The notes under the pieces were generated by a model. It was given only the letters and a program-made list of their open reading frames with translations. It was not told the DNA's origin and searched no databases. A program made the translations under genes and the position numbers. DNA of 64,000 nt from Sphingobacteriales bacterium (GTDB lineage: Bacteria > Bacteroidota > Bacteroidia > Chitinophagales > Chitinophagaceae): positions 22,320-86,319 of the forward strand of contig JACPUV010000042.1 of the NCBI GenBank assembly GCA_016192105.1, read 5' to 3'. This document shows positions 50,863 through 61,069 of this stretch, one piece after another (within the stretch, counting starts at the first letter, position 1; each line of letters opens with the position of its first letter).

Positions 50863-51699
50863 ATGAAAAATAAGACGCCCCAGACTCCTAAGAAAAGGAG
50901 CAAGGTTACAAAGCGGCCCGCAAAAGCACATGTCAAAGAAAAACCGGTCATCCTGATTACCAATGATGACGGCATAACGGCCCCGGGTATCCGGAACCTG
51001 GTGGAAGCGGTCCGCGATATCGGCAAGATCGTAGTCGTGGCGCCGGATAAACCCCAATCGGGTATGGGGCACGCGATTACCATCGGGCAACCCCTGCGCC
51101 TGCACAAGGCCCAGGTATTTGATGGCGTGGAATCCTGGGCCTGCACCGGCACTCCGGTGGATTGTGTGAAACTGGCCGTGGACAAGGTATTGCACCGTAA
51201 ACCGGATCTCTGCCTCAGCGGGATCAACCATGGGGCCAATCACAGTATCAATGTCATTTATTCCGGTACCATGTCCGCCGCAGTCGAAGCCGCTATTGAA
51301 AGTATTCCTTCAGCCGGTTTTTCCCTGCTGGATTATAGTATTGAAGCGGACTTCACCGGGGCAAAGAAATACGCCCGGATCATCGTGGAAAAAATGCTCA
51401 GTGGCAAACTGGATAAACATACCGTACTGAATGTAAATGTTCCCCTCGCGCAGGCGGACCTGCTGAAAGGCATCCGGATCTGCCGCCAGGCTTATGCGAA
51501 ATACGAAGAGGATTTCATAGAACGGAATGACCCGCATGGCCGTCACTATTACTGGCTGACCGGTGAGTTTGTAAATTTTGATAAAGGAAAAGATACCGAT
51601 GTATGGGCCCTGGCCAATAATTATGTCAGCGTGGTGCCCGTGCAGTTTGACCTGACCAATTATGCGCTTAAAGAAAAATTAAAACCCTGGGAAAAATGA
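50863..51699 (+). CDS. surE: 5'/3'-nucleotidase SurE
   Basis: ILITNDDGITAPGIRNLVEAV, GHAITIGQPLRL, LSGINHGANHSINVIYSGTMSAAVEA. Confidence 0.96.
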   Translation: MKNKTPQTPKKRSKVTKRPAKAHVKEKPVILITNDDGITAPGIRNLVEAVRDIGKIVVVAPDKPQSGMGHAITIGQPLRLHKAQVFDGVESWACTGTPVDCVKLAVDKVLHRKPDLCLSGINHGANHSINVIYSGTMSAAVEAAIESIPSAGFSLLDYSIEADFTGAKKYARIIVEKMLSGKLDKHTVLNVNVPLAQADLLKGIRICRQAYAKYEEDFIERNDPHGRHYYWLTGEFVNFDKGKDTDVWALANNYVSVVPVQFDLTNYALKEKLKPWEK

Positions 51700-51992
51700 T
51701 CCTTACCAAAGACAACCTCAAACTCGGATTACTGTTAGGGCTCGTAGGTCCCCTGCTCGGACTGGTCGCCGTTTATTTTGCCAGGTTCTCTTCCTTCGGC
51801 TTCCTGGAATTCCTGGATAATTTCATACACGAAAACAAACTGATCACCTCGATCGGTTCCATGAGCCTGCTGGCCAACGCGGTGCTTTTTACCCTGTATG
51901 TAAACACGAACCGCGACAAAACTGCCAGGGGTATTTTCATCGTTACCCTGGTATATGGTATCGGCATCCTTGTATTGAAGATCTTTAATTAA
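51696..51992 (+). CDS. Small membrane protein, unknown
   Basis: 98 aa, hydrophobic segments, ATGA overlap with surE. Confidence 0.65.
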   Translation: MILTKDNLKLGLLLGLVGPLLGLVAVYFARFSSFGFLEFLDNFIHENKLITSIGSMSLLANAVLFTLYVNTNRDKTARGIFIVTLVYGIGILVLKIFN

Positions 51993-52007
51993 TTCACGGT
52001 TACGGTC

Positions 52008-53120
52008 ATGAAATATTACATCATCGCAGGGGAAGCATCGGGTGACCTGCACGGCAGCAACCTGATCCGGGAAATCCGGAAAGCAGATCCCGCTGCTTCC
52101 ATCCGCTGCTGGGGCGGTGATAAAATGCAGGAGCAGGGAGGGGAACTGGTCAAACACTACCGGGAACTGGCCTTTATGGGATTCGCTGAAGTGCTGATGA
52201 ACCTGCGGACGATTTTCAGGAACCTCGCTTTTTGCCGGACTGATATCCGCGCCTGGCAACCCGATGTGCTGATCCTGATCGATTATCCCGGCTTTAACCT
52301 GCGGATAGCCCGGTGGGCAAAGCAAATGGGATTCCGGGTGGTTTATTATATTGCCCCGCAGGTATGGGCCTGGAAGGAAAACCGGGTCAAATCCATGAAA
52401 CAGTGTATTGACCTGATGCTGGTGATCCTTCCGTTTGAAAAGGATTATTTTAAAAATAAATGGAACTGGAACGTGGAGTATGTGGGACATCCGCTTGTAG
52501 AGGAAACAGCATCCGCCATAGCCCGGACACCCGCCAGCTCCTTATCGGCCAAACCCATCGTGGCCGTATTGCCGGGTAGCCGGAAGCAGGAAATCAGTAA
52601 GAAATTACCGGTCATGCTCGAAGTGAGCCGCTCCTTCCCCGGTTACCAGTTTATCGTGGCCAAAGCGCCAGGCGCCGATGAAACATTTTATAATACCCTG
52701 CTGAATAAATACCCCGATGTGTTTTATGTGCAACAGCAGACTTACGATTTACTTTTACAGTCAAAAGCCGCACTGGTCACTTCCGGAACAGCCACCCTTG
52801 AAACCGCCCTGCTGGGGATTCCCGAAGTGGTTTGCTACAAAGGATCCCCCCTCTCCTACCAGATCGCCAAACGGGTGATCAAAGTGAAGTATATTTCACT
52901 GGTAAACCTGATCATGGATAAACCGGTGGTCAAAGAACTGATACAGGATGAGTTCACGGTTTCCAATCTCCGGACAGAACTGAAGGATCTGCTGGAGAAC
53001 GGGGAGCGGATCCGGCAGATACGGGAGGACTATGCACAGTTAAAAAATTTGCTGAAACAGGGGGGTGATGCTTCCGCTACTGCTGCCGCCAGCATAATCC
53101 ATTTCCTGTCGGCAAAGTAA
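52008..53120 (+). CDS. lpxB: Lipid-A-disaccharide synthase
   Basis: MKYYIIAGEASGDLHGSNLIREI, CWGGDKMQEQGGE, IDYPGFNLRIAR, VWAWKENRV. Confidence 0.96.
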   Translation: MKYYIIAGEASGDLHGSNLIREIRKADPAASIRCWGGDKMQEQGGELVKHYRELAFMGFAEVLMNLRTIFRNLAFCRTDIRAWQPDVLILIDYPGFNLRIARWAKQMGFRVVYYIAPQVWAWKENRVKSMKQCIDLMLVILPFEKDYFKNKWNWNVEYVGHPLVEETASAIARTPASSLSAKPIVAVLPGSRKQEISKKLPVMLEVSRSFPGYQFIVAKAPGADETFYNTLLNKYPDVFYVQQQTYDLLLQSKAALVTSGTATLETALLGIPEVVCYKGSPLSYQIAKRVIKVKYISLVNLIMDKPVVKELIQDEFTVSNLRTELKDLLENGERIRQIREDYAQLKNLLKQGGDASATAAASIIHFLSAK

Positions 53121-53207
53121 TTTCGCAACCAGGAACCCGGATGCCGGTGATATTGAAAACTCATTTTACAATTATCCCCACCAGGCTGCCAGCGGCCGCA
53201 GGTCCGC

Positions 53208-54857
53208 TTATTTCACCGCGGGCTTTACAAATACTTCAATCATTCCCTTGGTATCCCCTCTCCGGGGTGCGGCAAATGAATCCACTTTCTGGTAATGGGT
53301 CAGCAAGGTATCCCTGACACGGAAGGGGAAAAAATTATTCAGGGAAGGGATATATTCAAACAACACCATATCGTACTCATTTGCCACGATCCTTTTTTCA
53401 AACAGCTCCGCCTGCTTATTGAACATCCCTACGCCCAGGTGATTCCAGAGCGGGTAGTACGATCCCCGTTCCGTCTGGTAAGGAATCTCCGCTGCCAGCG
53501 GGGTCAGTTCAGACATATTCAGCATCCGGATATCTTTCTTCTGCCGTACAATATCCATCGCCATCAATCGCTTTATTCCTTCCGCGGTAGAAGCCGGCAT
53601 GGAAATTTTCTCAAAAGATTTTAACCCGCAATACACCCAGGACGACATTTCCGTTTCGGAGCTGTCCACCGGCCGGATCATATAGGTTTTCCGGTTGATC
53701 AGGTTCTCCCCGGTGGGTGAAACAGTGGCCGTTTCTTCGGGTAAAAACTTAGCGGCGACCCGCTGGATATATTTTGAAAATACCCCGCTCCACCAAAGTA
53801 AAATACCAACCGATAAAACGGCCGGCAGCCATTTTTTTCCGGAGGCGGCAGGAAACAGGGCTGCAAGCTGATAAAGAATAAATGCAACCGCGAACGAATG
53901 AAAAAAGATATTGTTATCCGGCGGGGTATAACTGGTTACCTGGAACACGGCCGCCTCCCCGAGTACACCCAGCGTGAGCAGGAGAAACAGCATTTCCTTT
54001 TTATTCTTCCACAATTCCGGAAAGGACCGGAACCTGAAAAATAACAATACGAAAATGAGAAAGAAATAAAACTTGATCCATTGCGAATTTTCCAAAAACT
54101 CAATGGCGATCTCTCTCAGTGAGATCCGGGCGGAATGCGGTGCCTGCCCGTGATTGAACCAGTAGCCAAATCCACTGTTCAAAAACGGGAGAATAAATAA
54201 ACCAAGCAATACCACAAATGCCACTGAAAAAACCAGCAGGGGTTTCCAGTCCCGGAATGCCAGTAAGGGATAGGCTAAAATCAGTGCCGCTAATAAGAAA
54301 GCCATGGCGCCGGCATCCTGCTTGGTCAGGAAAGAACAAACAGTAAAAAAAGCGGCTAAAACTAACCACCCGGTTGTTTTCGGAAAACTACGTTCCCCCG
54401 TTACCGCTTTACATAAAAATGACAATCCCGCGAACTCATACACGATCACCGTATGATTATACCAGGGCCAGAAATTGAAAAAAGAAAAGGAAACACAATA
54501 CAGCAGGAGCGTCACCACCCGTAAAGATGGAGGCAATCCCAAACTTTTCATTATTGAACGAAATGCCAGCCCGGAGATGATATTGATAAACACCTGTGCT
54601 TTGACAAGGGTAATCAGTTGAGTACCAAACAGCTTAAAGAAAATCCCGGGAATTACCCAATACATTCCTCCCAGCGGGGTACCAAAATCCCGGAAAGGCA
54701 GCTGCCCTTCACTGATCCGGTAAGCTCCTTCCCAGGAAAGAAAAATATTAACCCGGTAAGGAAATGATACAAAAAGGGGAACACAGGCTAATAAAACAAT
54801 GATCAGTGTTTCAATAACAGAAAAATAATATTTAGCAGGGAAACGGGACTGGTTCAT
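53208..54857 (-). CDS. Polytopic membrane protein, GT-C-like glycosyltransferase candidate
   Basis: Many TM segments; N-terminal loop FLSWEGAYRISEGQLPFRDFGTPLGGMYWVIPGIFFKLFG resembles the acidic first-loop region of GT-C enzymes. Confidence 0.6.
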   Translation of the reverse strand: MNQSRFPAKYYFSVIETLIIVLLACVPLFVSFPYRVNIFLSWEGAYRISEGQLPFRDFGTPLGGMYWVIPGIFFKLFGTQLITLVKAQVFINIISGLAFRSIMKSLGLPPSLRVVTLLLYCVSFSFFNFWPWYNHTVIVYEFAGLSFLCKAVTGERSFPKTTGWLVLAAFFTVCSFLTKQDAGAMAFLLAALILAYPLLAFRDWKPLLVFSVAFVVLLGLFILPFLNSGFGYWFNHGQAPHSARISLREIAIEFLENSQWIKFYFFLIFVLLFFRFRSFPELWKNKKEMLFLLLTLGVLGEAAVFQVTSYTPPDNNIFFHSFAVAFILYQLAALFPAASGKKWLPAVLSVGILLWWSGVFSKYIQRVAAKFLPEETATVSPTGENLINRKTYMIRPVDSSETEMSSWVYCGLKSFEKISMPASTAEGIKRLMAMDIVRQKKDIRMLNMSELTPLAAEIPYQTERGSYYPLWNHLGVGMFNKQAELFEKRIVANEYDMVLFEYIPSLNNFFPFRVRDTLLTHYQKVDSFAAPRRGDTKGMIEVFVKPAVK

Positions 54858-54950
54858 CGGAGAAAAATATAGTGGTAAACATAAAAAAAAAAATCCGCAC
54901 TAAAAACACTATTAAATGTGCTGATTAGTGAGTAATTTGTATCCAATTTT

Positions 54951-55841
54951 ATGGTAAAAGCCCTCCTTCAATTAGTACGTCCCAAAGACTGGGCAAAAAA
55001 TATGTTCCTGTTTCTTCCGCTTTTTTTTGCAGGAGAAATACTCAACACTGACAAGATTGTTCCCCTCCTCTCCGGATTCCTTGCATTTTCCTGTGTCGCC
55101 AGCTGTATTTATATTATCAACGACTACCGGGATATCGAAGATGACAGGAAACACCCGGTAAAAAAGAACAGGCCCCTGGCCAGCGGAACCGTACCTAAAA
55201 CCATTGCCCTGCTGCTGCTGGTCATCCTGCTGATCGCCGGTTTCGGGATCGCCTGGTTGATACGGGACAAATTCCTGTTTGTATTGGGCATCTATTTCCT
55301 GCTGAACCTGGGTTATTCCTATGGATTAAAAGCCATCCCTGTTCTCGATATCCTGATCCTGGCGGCGGGTTTTATCCTCCGGATCAAGGCGGGCTCCGTG
55401 ATCACCTTTATCCCGCTTTCGGAATGGATCGTTATCATGGTTTTCCTGCTGGCACTCTTTATGGCCATTGGCAAACGGAGGGATGATGTGTTACTGAAGA
55501 TCAGTTCCGGTACGGAAATGAGAAAGTCCGTACGGGGGTATAACCTCGAATTCCTGAACGTACTGTTATCCCTGGTATGTGCCATCATTATCGTTGCGTA
55601 TTTTATGTACACCATGTCACCCGAAACAATGGCCCGCCTGGGAACACACCGGCTTTATTATACCTGCCTGTTTGTAATTGCGGGGATCATGCGTTACCTG
55701 CAGATCATTTTTGTATTGGCGGACTCCGGCTCGCCTACGCGGATCTTGTACAAAGACCCCTTTATTCAGATAACCCTGCTTTGCTGGATGGCCAGTTTTG
55801 CCGGCATTATTTACATGAAGGATTTAACCCTGTTTAACTAA
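54951..55841 (+). CDS. UbiA-family prenyltransferase, decaprenyl-phosphate phosphoribosyltransferase-like
   Basis: LLQLVRPKDWAKNMFLFLPLFFAGE, IINDYRDIEDDRKHPVKKNRPLASG, LNLGYSYGLKAIPVLDILILAAGFILRIKAG. Confidence 0.88.
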   Translation: MVKALLQLVRPKDWAKNMFLFLPLFFAGEILNTDKIVPLLSGFLAFSCVASCIYIINDYRDIEDDRKHPVKKNRPLASGTVPKTIALLLLVILLIAGFGIAWLIRDKFLFVLGIYFLLNLGYSYGLKAIPVLDILILAAGFILRIKAGSVITFIPLSEWIVIMVFLLALFMAIGKRRDDVLLKISSGTEMRKSVRGYNLEFLNVLLSLVCAIIIVAYFMYTMSPETMARLGTHRLYYTCLFVIAGIMRYLQIIFVLADSGSPTRILYKDPFIQITLLCWMASFAGIIYMKDLTLFN

Positions 55842-57175
55842 TGAAAAAGCAAATTGCCAATTGGGGAAATTACCCCCGGATAGAAAGCGATGAACAGACA
55901 TTTAGTTTTACCGAGGAATTGCAGACCTATGTAAAAAAAAAGGAACCCTTCATTGCGCGGGGGTATGGCCGTTGCTATGGCGACGCCTCCCTGGCTCCCA
56001 ACACTATTTCCACACTTCGTTACAATAAAGTCCTTTCCTTCGATACCGAAAAGGGCATTTTTGAATGCCAGTCGGGACTGACACTGGACAAGGTACTGGC
56101 CATCATTGTACCCAGGGGCTGGTTCCTCCCGGTTACCCCGGGTACCAAGTTTATAACCATCGGCGGCGCGGTAGCCAGCGATGTGCACGGGAAAAATCAC
56201 CATGTGGATGGTTCTTTTTCCGCTCATGTGATTGAAATGGATGTGATCGGAACCGATGGTACACTTTATACCTGTTCGCCAACCCTGCACAGTGACCTTT
56301 TCCGGGCCACCTGCGGAGGCATGGGACTGACCGGGGTAATCAGCCGGGTGAAATTTGATCTCAAGAAAATTGAGACCTCCTATATCAAACAAAAGCAACT
56401 GAAAGCAAAAAACCTGGAAGATATCCTGCGCCTGTTTGAAGAAAACAACCATTATACCTATTCCGTTGCCTGGATCGACTGCCTGAAAAAAGGAAAAGGA
56501 TTTGGCCGGAGTATCCTGATCCTTGGTGAACACGCTAAGAAAGAGGATATCCCTGCTAAATTCCGGGAGAACCCGTTGAAACTTCCTCCGCAAAAACAGA
56601 TCCTGTTCCCGTTTAACCTCCCTTCTTTTGTATTGAACAAGCTGACGGTTAAAGCCTTTAATTTCCTGTATTACGGGAAAAACCTGAAAAGAGAAATCAA
56701 CAATGTGGTTTCCTATGAACCTTTCTTTTACCCCTTAGACGCCATACAGCTCTGGAACAGGGGCTATGGGAAAAAAGGATTTATTCAATACCAGTTTGTG
56801 CTGCCGCTGGAAAGCAAGGCCGGTCTCATTGAAATCCTTCACCGGATCAGTGACAAGGGAATTGGTTCTTTCCTGGCGGTACTGAAAGTATTCGGCCGGC
56901 AGGACGACCTGATCTCTTTTCCCCGGGAAGGCTATACGCTGGCATTGGATATCCCGGTCCGCAACGGGTTATTCCCCTTCCTGGATGAACTGGATGCGCT
57001 TGTTTTAAAATACGGTGGCCGGCTCTATCTCTCCAAAGATGCCCGGATGAAACCGGAGATACTGGAAAACAGTTACCCGCACCTTTCCGCATTCAAAGAA
57101 ATAATCAGTAAATATAACCCGCAGTCGGCGTTCAGTTCTTTACAGTCTGAGCGGCTGCACATCACTTCCCGGTAA
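55841..57175 (+). CDS. FAD-binding oxidoreductase, DprE1-like
   Basis: FIARGYGRCYGDASLAPNTISTLRYNKVLSFD, GTKFITIGGAVASDVHGKNHHVDGSF, C-terminal LYLSKDARM. Confidence 0.85.
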   Translation: MKKQIANWGNYPRIESDEQTFSFTEELQTYVKKKEPFIARGYGRCYGDASLAPNTISTLRYNKVLSFDTEKGIFECQSGLTLDKVLAIIVPRGWFLPVTPGTKFITIGGAVASDVHGKNHHVDGSFSAHVIEMDVIGTDGTLYTCSPTLHSDLFRATCGGMGLTGVISRVKFDLKKIETSYIKQKQLKAKNLEDILRLFEENNHYTYSVAWIDCLKKGKGFGRSILILGEHAKKEDIPAKFRENPLKLPPQKQILFPFNLPSFVLNKLTVKAFNFLYYGKNLKREINNVVSYEPFFYPLDAIQLWNRGYGKKGFIQYQFVLPLESKAGLIEILHRISDKGIGSFLAVLKVFGRQDDLISFPREGYTLALDIPVRNGLFPFLDELDALVLKYGGRLYLSKDARMKPEILENSYPHLSAFKEIISKYNPQSAFSSLQSERLHITSR

Positions 57176-57184
57176 GTTACTTAT

Positions 57185-57919
57185 ATGAACCCCTCAGTAC
57201 TCATTCTAGGCGCCACATCTGATATCGGAATGGCCCTTGCCGAAAAATTTGCACAAAATGGTTACCCGCTGGTATTAGCCGCCCGGAATAGTCAACGACT
57301 GGCTCCCCTGCAGTCCGACCTGGAAATAAAATACGGAACCGGTTGTGAGGTCCTTGAATTCGATATAACGCATACGGATACACACCAGGCAACCTGGGAC
57401 AAGCTGCAGGAGAAACCGGGGATAACGATCTGTGTGGCCGGTTATATGAATGAGAACGAACGGGTGATAAAGGATACGGCGGAAACGCTGAAAACAATTG
57501 CCACCAATTTTACCGGTCCCGTTGCCCTGCTGAATATCATTGCGGCTGACTATGCGGAAAAAGGAAAGGGCATCATTGCGGGTATCAGCTCGGTGGCCGG
57601 GCTGAGGGGTCGGCAAAGCAATTATATTTATGGGAGCGCCAAAGCGGGATTCACCGCTTATTTATCCGGGTTAAGAAACAGGATGTATTCCCACGGGGTA
57701 CATGTACTGACCGTGCTGCCCGGATTCATGGATACAAAAATGACCGCCCACCTGAAACTTCCCAGGCTGCTGACAGCGCAACCGGCCAGGGTGGCGGATG
57801 CCATCTACCGGGGTATTCTGAAGAAAAAGAATACCATTTATATCAAGTGGTTCTGGAAATGGATCATGTTTATCATCCGGCATATTCCCGAATCCATTTT
57901 CAAAAAGAAAAAGCTGTGA
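57185..57919 (+). CDS. Short-chain dehydrogenase, DprE2-like
   Basis: VLILGATSDIGMALAEKFAQNGYPLVLAARN; YGSAKAGFTAYLSGLRNRM. Confidence 0.87.
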   Translation: MNPSVLILGATSDIGMALAEKFAQNGYPLVLAARNSQRLAPLQSDLEIKYGTGCEVLEFDITHTDTHQATWDKLQEKPGITICVAGYMNENERVIKDTAETLKTIATNFTGPVALLNIIAADYAEKGKGIIAGISSVAGLRGRQSNYIYGSAKAGFTAYLSGLRNRMYSHGVHVLTVLPGFMDTKMTAHLKLPRLLTAQPARVADAIYRGILKKKNTIYIKWFWKWIMFIIRHIPESIFKKKKL

Positions 57920-58509
57920 AGAAAGGAATCGCCTTTTTTGATTTTGACGGAACCCTCAGCAGCAAAGACAGTTTGCTGGAGTTTATTAAATTCAGTAAAG
58001 GAAATTTCCGGTTTTTCTTTGGCTTCCTGCTGCTCTCTCCCTGGCTGCTCGCATTAAAGTTTCGTCTCATCAGCAACCAGCGGGCAAAAGAAAAAGTATT
58101 GCGGTATTTTTTCAACGGTACCCCCGTAGGCCGTTTTAATGAAACAGGAAGGCAATTTGCCGGTACCGTAATTCCTTCGATCATCCGGCCGGGCGCCCTG
58201 CGGGAAATCAAAAAACTGAAAGAAAACAATATCGAGATTGTCGTCGTTTCCGCGTCTCCGGAAAACTGGCTGACCGACTGGACCCATTCACAGGGCCTGA
58301 CACTGATCAGTACCCGGCTCGTGGAAACGGATGATAAGGTAACAGGGATGATTGAGGGATTTAATTGCCATGGAGAAGAAAAAGTAAGGCGTATCCGGGA
58401 ACAATTTGACCTGTCCGCTTATGATGAAATATACGCATATGGAGACAGTTCGGGCGACCGCCCCATGCTCGCTTTAGCCAGGCATGCATTTTACAAGCCT
58501 TTCCGCTGA
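57916..58509 (+). CDS. HAD-IB family phosphatase
   Basis: GTG start overlapping the SDR stop (GTGA); IAFFDFDGTLSSKDSLLEFIKFSKG, VVVSASPENWL, YGDSSGDRPML. Confidence 0.88.
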   Translation: MKKGIAFFDFDGTLSSKDSLLEFIKFSKGNFRFFFGFLLLSPWLLALKFRLISNQRAKEKVLRYFFNGTPVGRFNETGRQFAGTVIPSIIRPGALREIKKLKENNIEIVVVSASPENWLTDWTHSQGLTLISTRLVETDDKVTGMIEGFNCHGEEKVRRIREQFDLSAYDEIYAYGDSSGDRPMLALARHAFYKPFR

Positions 58510-58765
58510 CATAAATACGTAAAAAAAATTTTATACCCTATTGACTATTAGTGTATTAAAAAAATAATACAACGGCTTTTGCCTGAATTAGGTTTTATTT
58601 ATTAGATTTACCACCAGCTTATCCACCAGGCTGAAAACAATTCCCCATATCCTTTCGAAGAGTCTATCAAGCTACCGGAATCTTTGCATTGCCGGTAACA
58701 TACCATTTCAATGAATGCTCTTTTGGGCAATCATATTATTTATTAAATTAATTAAACCCTTAAAT

Positions 58766-60457
58766 ATGAATCAGACATTTACCTACCTGAAAACAGTGAT
58801 TGCTGCGCTTTTGTTTCCGGCCTTATTATTTGGACAAGCAGACGGGGACTACCGGAGTGCAGCAACCGGAAACTGGGGAACTTTAGCGACCTGGGAAAGA
58901 TATGACGGAGGCAGCTCCAGTTGGCTTGCTGCACCCAGCGCGCCTACTTCTGCAGATGGCGTTATTACAATCAGGGCAGGACATACGGTCACCATTGCGG
59001 CGGCTGTAACAGCCGACCAGGTTGTTGTGGATGCCGGTGGTACACTTAATAATAACACGGTCAGTGCCAATCTAACCCTCAATGACGGAGCAGGGGATGA
59101 TCTGACTGTAAACGGTACTTACTTATTAAGAGCCCTGAATACATTGGTCGGTTCCGGGGTTGCCCCTTCCGTCCTGGTAAACGGGACCTTTGACTGGTTT
59201 AGCGGAACGCTCCAGGTAGCCACCAGCATCGCCAACGGAGGTATATTAAACCTGGACCTGGCGTTTGATAAGAATTTACAGACAACGCTTACCAACAATG
59301 GCACCGTGAACTGGACAACGATTACTTCCAGCGGAAGTATTGCTTTTAACAACGGGTCTTTCATCAACAACGGGACCATCAATGAACTTTTTGGCATCAA
59401 CGCCGGCTTTACACTACCGGCTGGTACCGGTTCCTTTGTAAATAACGGGATCTTTAACAAAACAACCGTCCGCACCTTCTTTAATAATACGGTTTCCTTT
59501 ACCAACAGCGCCAGCGGGACTTTAAAAGGTATTGGTACCTATAACCTGAATAATTTTACTGTCACCAATGTGGGGAATATTGCCCCGGGTAATTCCCCGG
59601 GCCTGATGACCACCTCCGCCTATATGGTTACAACCGAAAGCCCGACTATTCGGATTGAAATTCTCGACGGCTCCGGTCCCGGCACAGGTCATGATAAATT
59701 AGATTTTAATACAGCCGCCACCAATGTTGATGTAAGCGGTACTTCCCTGATTGTTACGGAAAATACCTCCAGCCCCCTGCAGGCCTACACGATTATTGAA
59801 AATACGGGCGGGGGTGTGATTACGGGCAATTTTGCCGCCGTTACCATTCCCCTCGGTTATTCAATCACCTATACCCCGGGCGTATCCACCACGGTTGTAG
59901 TAACCAAGCTCGCCGTTACGCTTCCCGCTGTATGGGGTGATTTTACTGCGATCGCCCGGAACAACCAGGTAAACCTGACCTGGAAGACCCTGCAGGAAAA
60001 CAATGTATCAGATTTCGTTGTGGAATATTCAACAAACGGCCGCGATTTCTCCCCGTTGACCACGGTAGCAGCCGCTGGCAATTCCAGCAGTGTGCAGCAG
60101 TACCAGTACACGCATAACCTGCCGGATGTACAAAGAACCAACTACTACCGCATCCGCCAAACCGATATGGACGGCAAATCCGCAATTTCTGCCGTACGCC
60201 TCGTGAAATTCGGCAAGGCTGGCCTGGTAGCCGTGACCGCCCTGCCCAACCCGGTACGGGATCGTTTACAGTTATCCGTACAGGCAGACCATATCCGGGT
60301 GGTACTTACCGATCTTTCCGGAAGAACCATTGAGACCAGGAACCTTCAGCCGGGCAACCATGAACTGAATATGTCCCAGTTGGCTCCGGGTATGTACCAG
60401 CTCGTTGTTTTCCAGAATGACAAGCTGATTGAAACACAAAAGATAATGAAGCAGTAA
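58766..60457 (+). CDS. Secreted T9SS type A sorting-domain protein
   Basis: Signal peptide; DGDYRSAATGNWGTLATWERYDGGSSSW; C-terminal ALPNPVRDRLQLSVQ...GMYQLVVFQNDKLIETQKIMKQ. Confidence 0.85.
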   Translation: MNQTFTYLKTVIAALLFPALLFGQADGDYRSAATGNWGTLATWERYDGGSSSWLAAPSAPTSADGVITIRAGHTVTIAAAVTADQVVVDAGGTLNNNTVSANLTLNDGAGDDLTVNGTYLLRALNTLVGSGVAPSVLVNGTFDWFSGTLQVATSIANGGILNLDLAFDKNLQTTLTNNGTVNWTTITSSGSIAFNNGSFINNGTINELFGINAGFTLPAGTGSFVNNGIFNKTTVRTFFNNTVSFTNSASGTLKGIGTYNLNNFTVTNVGNIAPGNSPGLMTTSAYMVTTESPTIRIEILDGSGPGTGHDKLDFNTAATNVDVSGTSLIVTENTSSPLQAYTIIENTGGGVITGNFAAVTIPLGYSITYTPGVSTTVVVTKLAVTLPAVWGDFTAIARNNQVNLTWKTLQENNVSDFVVEYSTNGRDFSPLTTVAAAGNSSSVQQYQYTHNLPDVQRTNYYRIRQTDMDGKSAISAVRLVKFGKAGLVAVTALPNPVRDRLQLSVQADHIRVVLTDLSGRTIETRNLQPGNHELNMSQLAPGMYQLVVFQNDKLIETQKIMKQ

Positions 60458-60472
60458 ACAGATTGGCCTTAC

Positions 60473-60513
60473 ATAAAAAAGGAGAGGACGCCTGTCGTTC
60501 TCTCCTTTTTTTT
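60473..60513 (+). terminator. Intrinsic terminator
   Basis: AAAAAAGGAGAGgacgcctgtcgttCTCTCCTTTTTTTT. Confidence 0.85.
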
Positions 60514-60699
60514 ATGCCTGTTCTTTTATTCATTTCCACGCAGGTGAATGAGGAGTCCACTGATCTTCTGTATGACAGTTTGATCCCCCCGTCTATCGGT
60601 TCGTGGCTTGGCGTTCGCGCGGGATTTTTAGCACTAAATTTCATTCGTGCAACTACCCCCCCCTGACGCCAAACCCTTGTTGGCAGTTCGCCTTTTTTA

Positions 60700-61056
60700 T
60701 CAAAACCTGTTGTAAGCGATAAACACCGCTAAGATAAAAAATACTATCGTTGCAGGTACGTCTTTGTATTCCTTTTTTATGAAATGGTAACGCATTGCGA
60801 ACACCATAAACAAAGCGATGAAACAAGCGGAAATGGGTGTCAAGATTGGCAGAATGTTCAGATACATTGGAAGTATCAAACCGATTGCTCCCAAGATTTT
60901 TGAAATGCAAATGAAATATCGCATTCCGTCCGAATACTCGTTTACCCACAAAAGTTTTTTCGCTAATTTTTCTTTTGGAAGAGCCATAATGATTACTCCC
61001 GAAGCTGTTAAAGCTGTGGCAACTATGCCTTGAATTACCCAAAGTGTTGTGTTCAT
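60700..61056 (-). CDS. DoxX-like small membrane protein
   Basis: Four TM segments, FICISKILGAIGLILPMYLNILPILTPISACFIALFMVFA. Confidence 0.8.
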   Translation of the reverse strand: MNTTLWVIQGIVATALTASGVIIMALPKEKLAKKLLWVNEYSDGMRYFICISKILGAIGLILPMYLNILPILTPISACFIALFMVFAMRYHFIKKEYKDVPATIVFFILAVFIAYNRF

Positions 61057-61069
61057 TTTTATTTGTTTT

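Noticed and set aside
50757-51239. N-terminal extension of the XRE/S24 ORF
   Set aside because: Extension overlaps surE antisense; true start is ATG at 50756 (MAVSNQNLKYLRK).
51735-52490. 251-aa minus-strand ORF
   Set aside because: Antisense shadow of lpxB and the small membrane protein gene.
55838-56593. 251-aa minus-strand ORF
   Set aside because: Antisense shadow of the DprE1-like gene.
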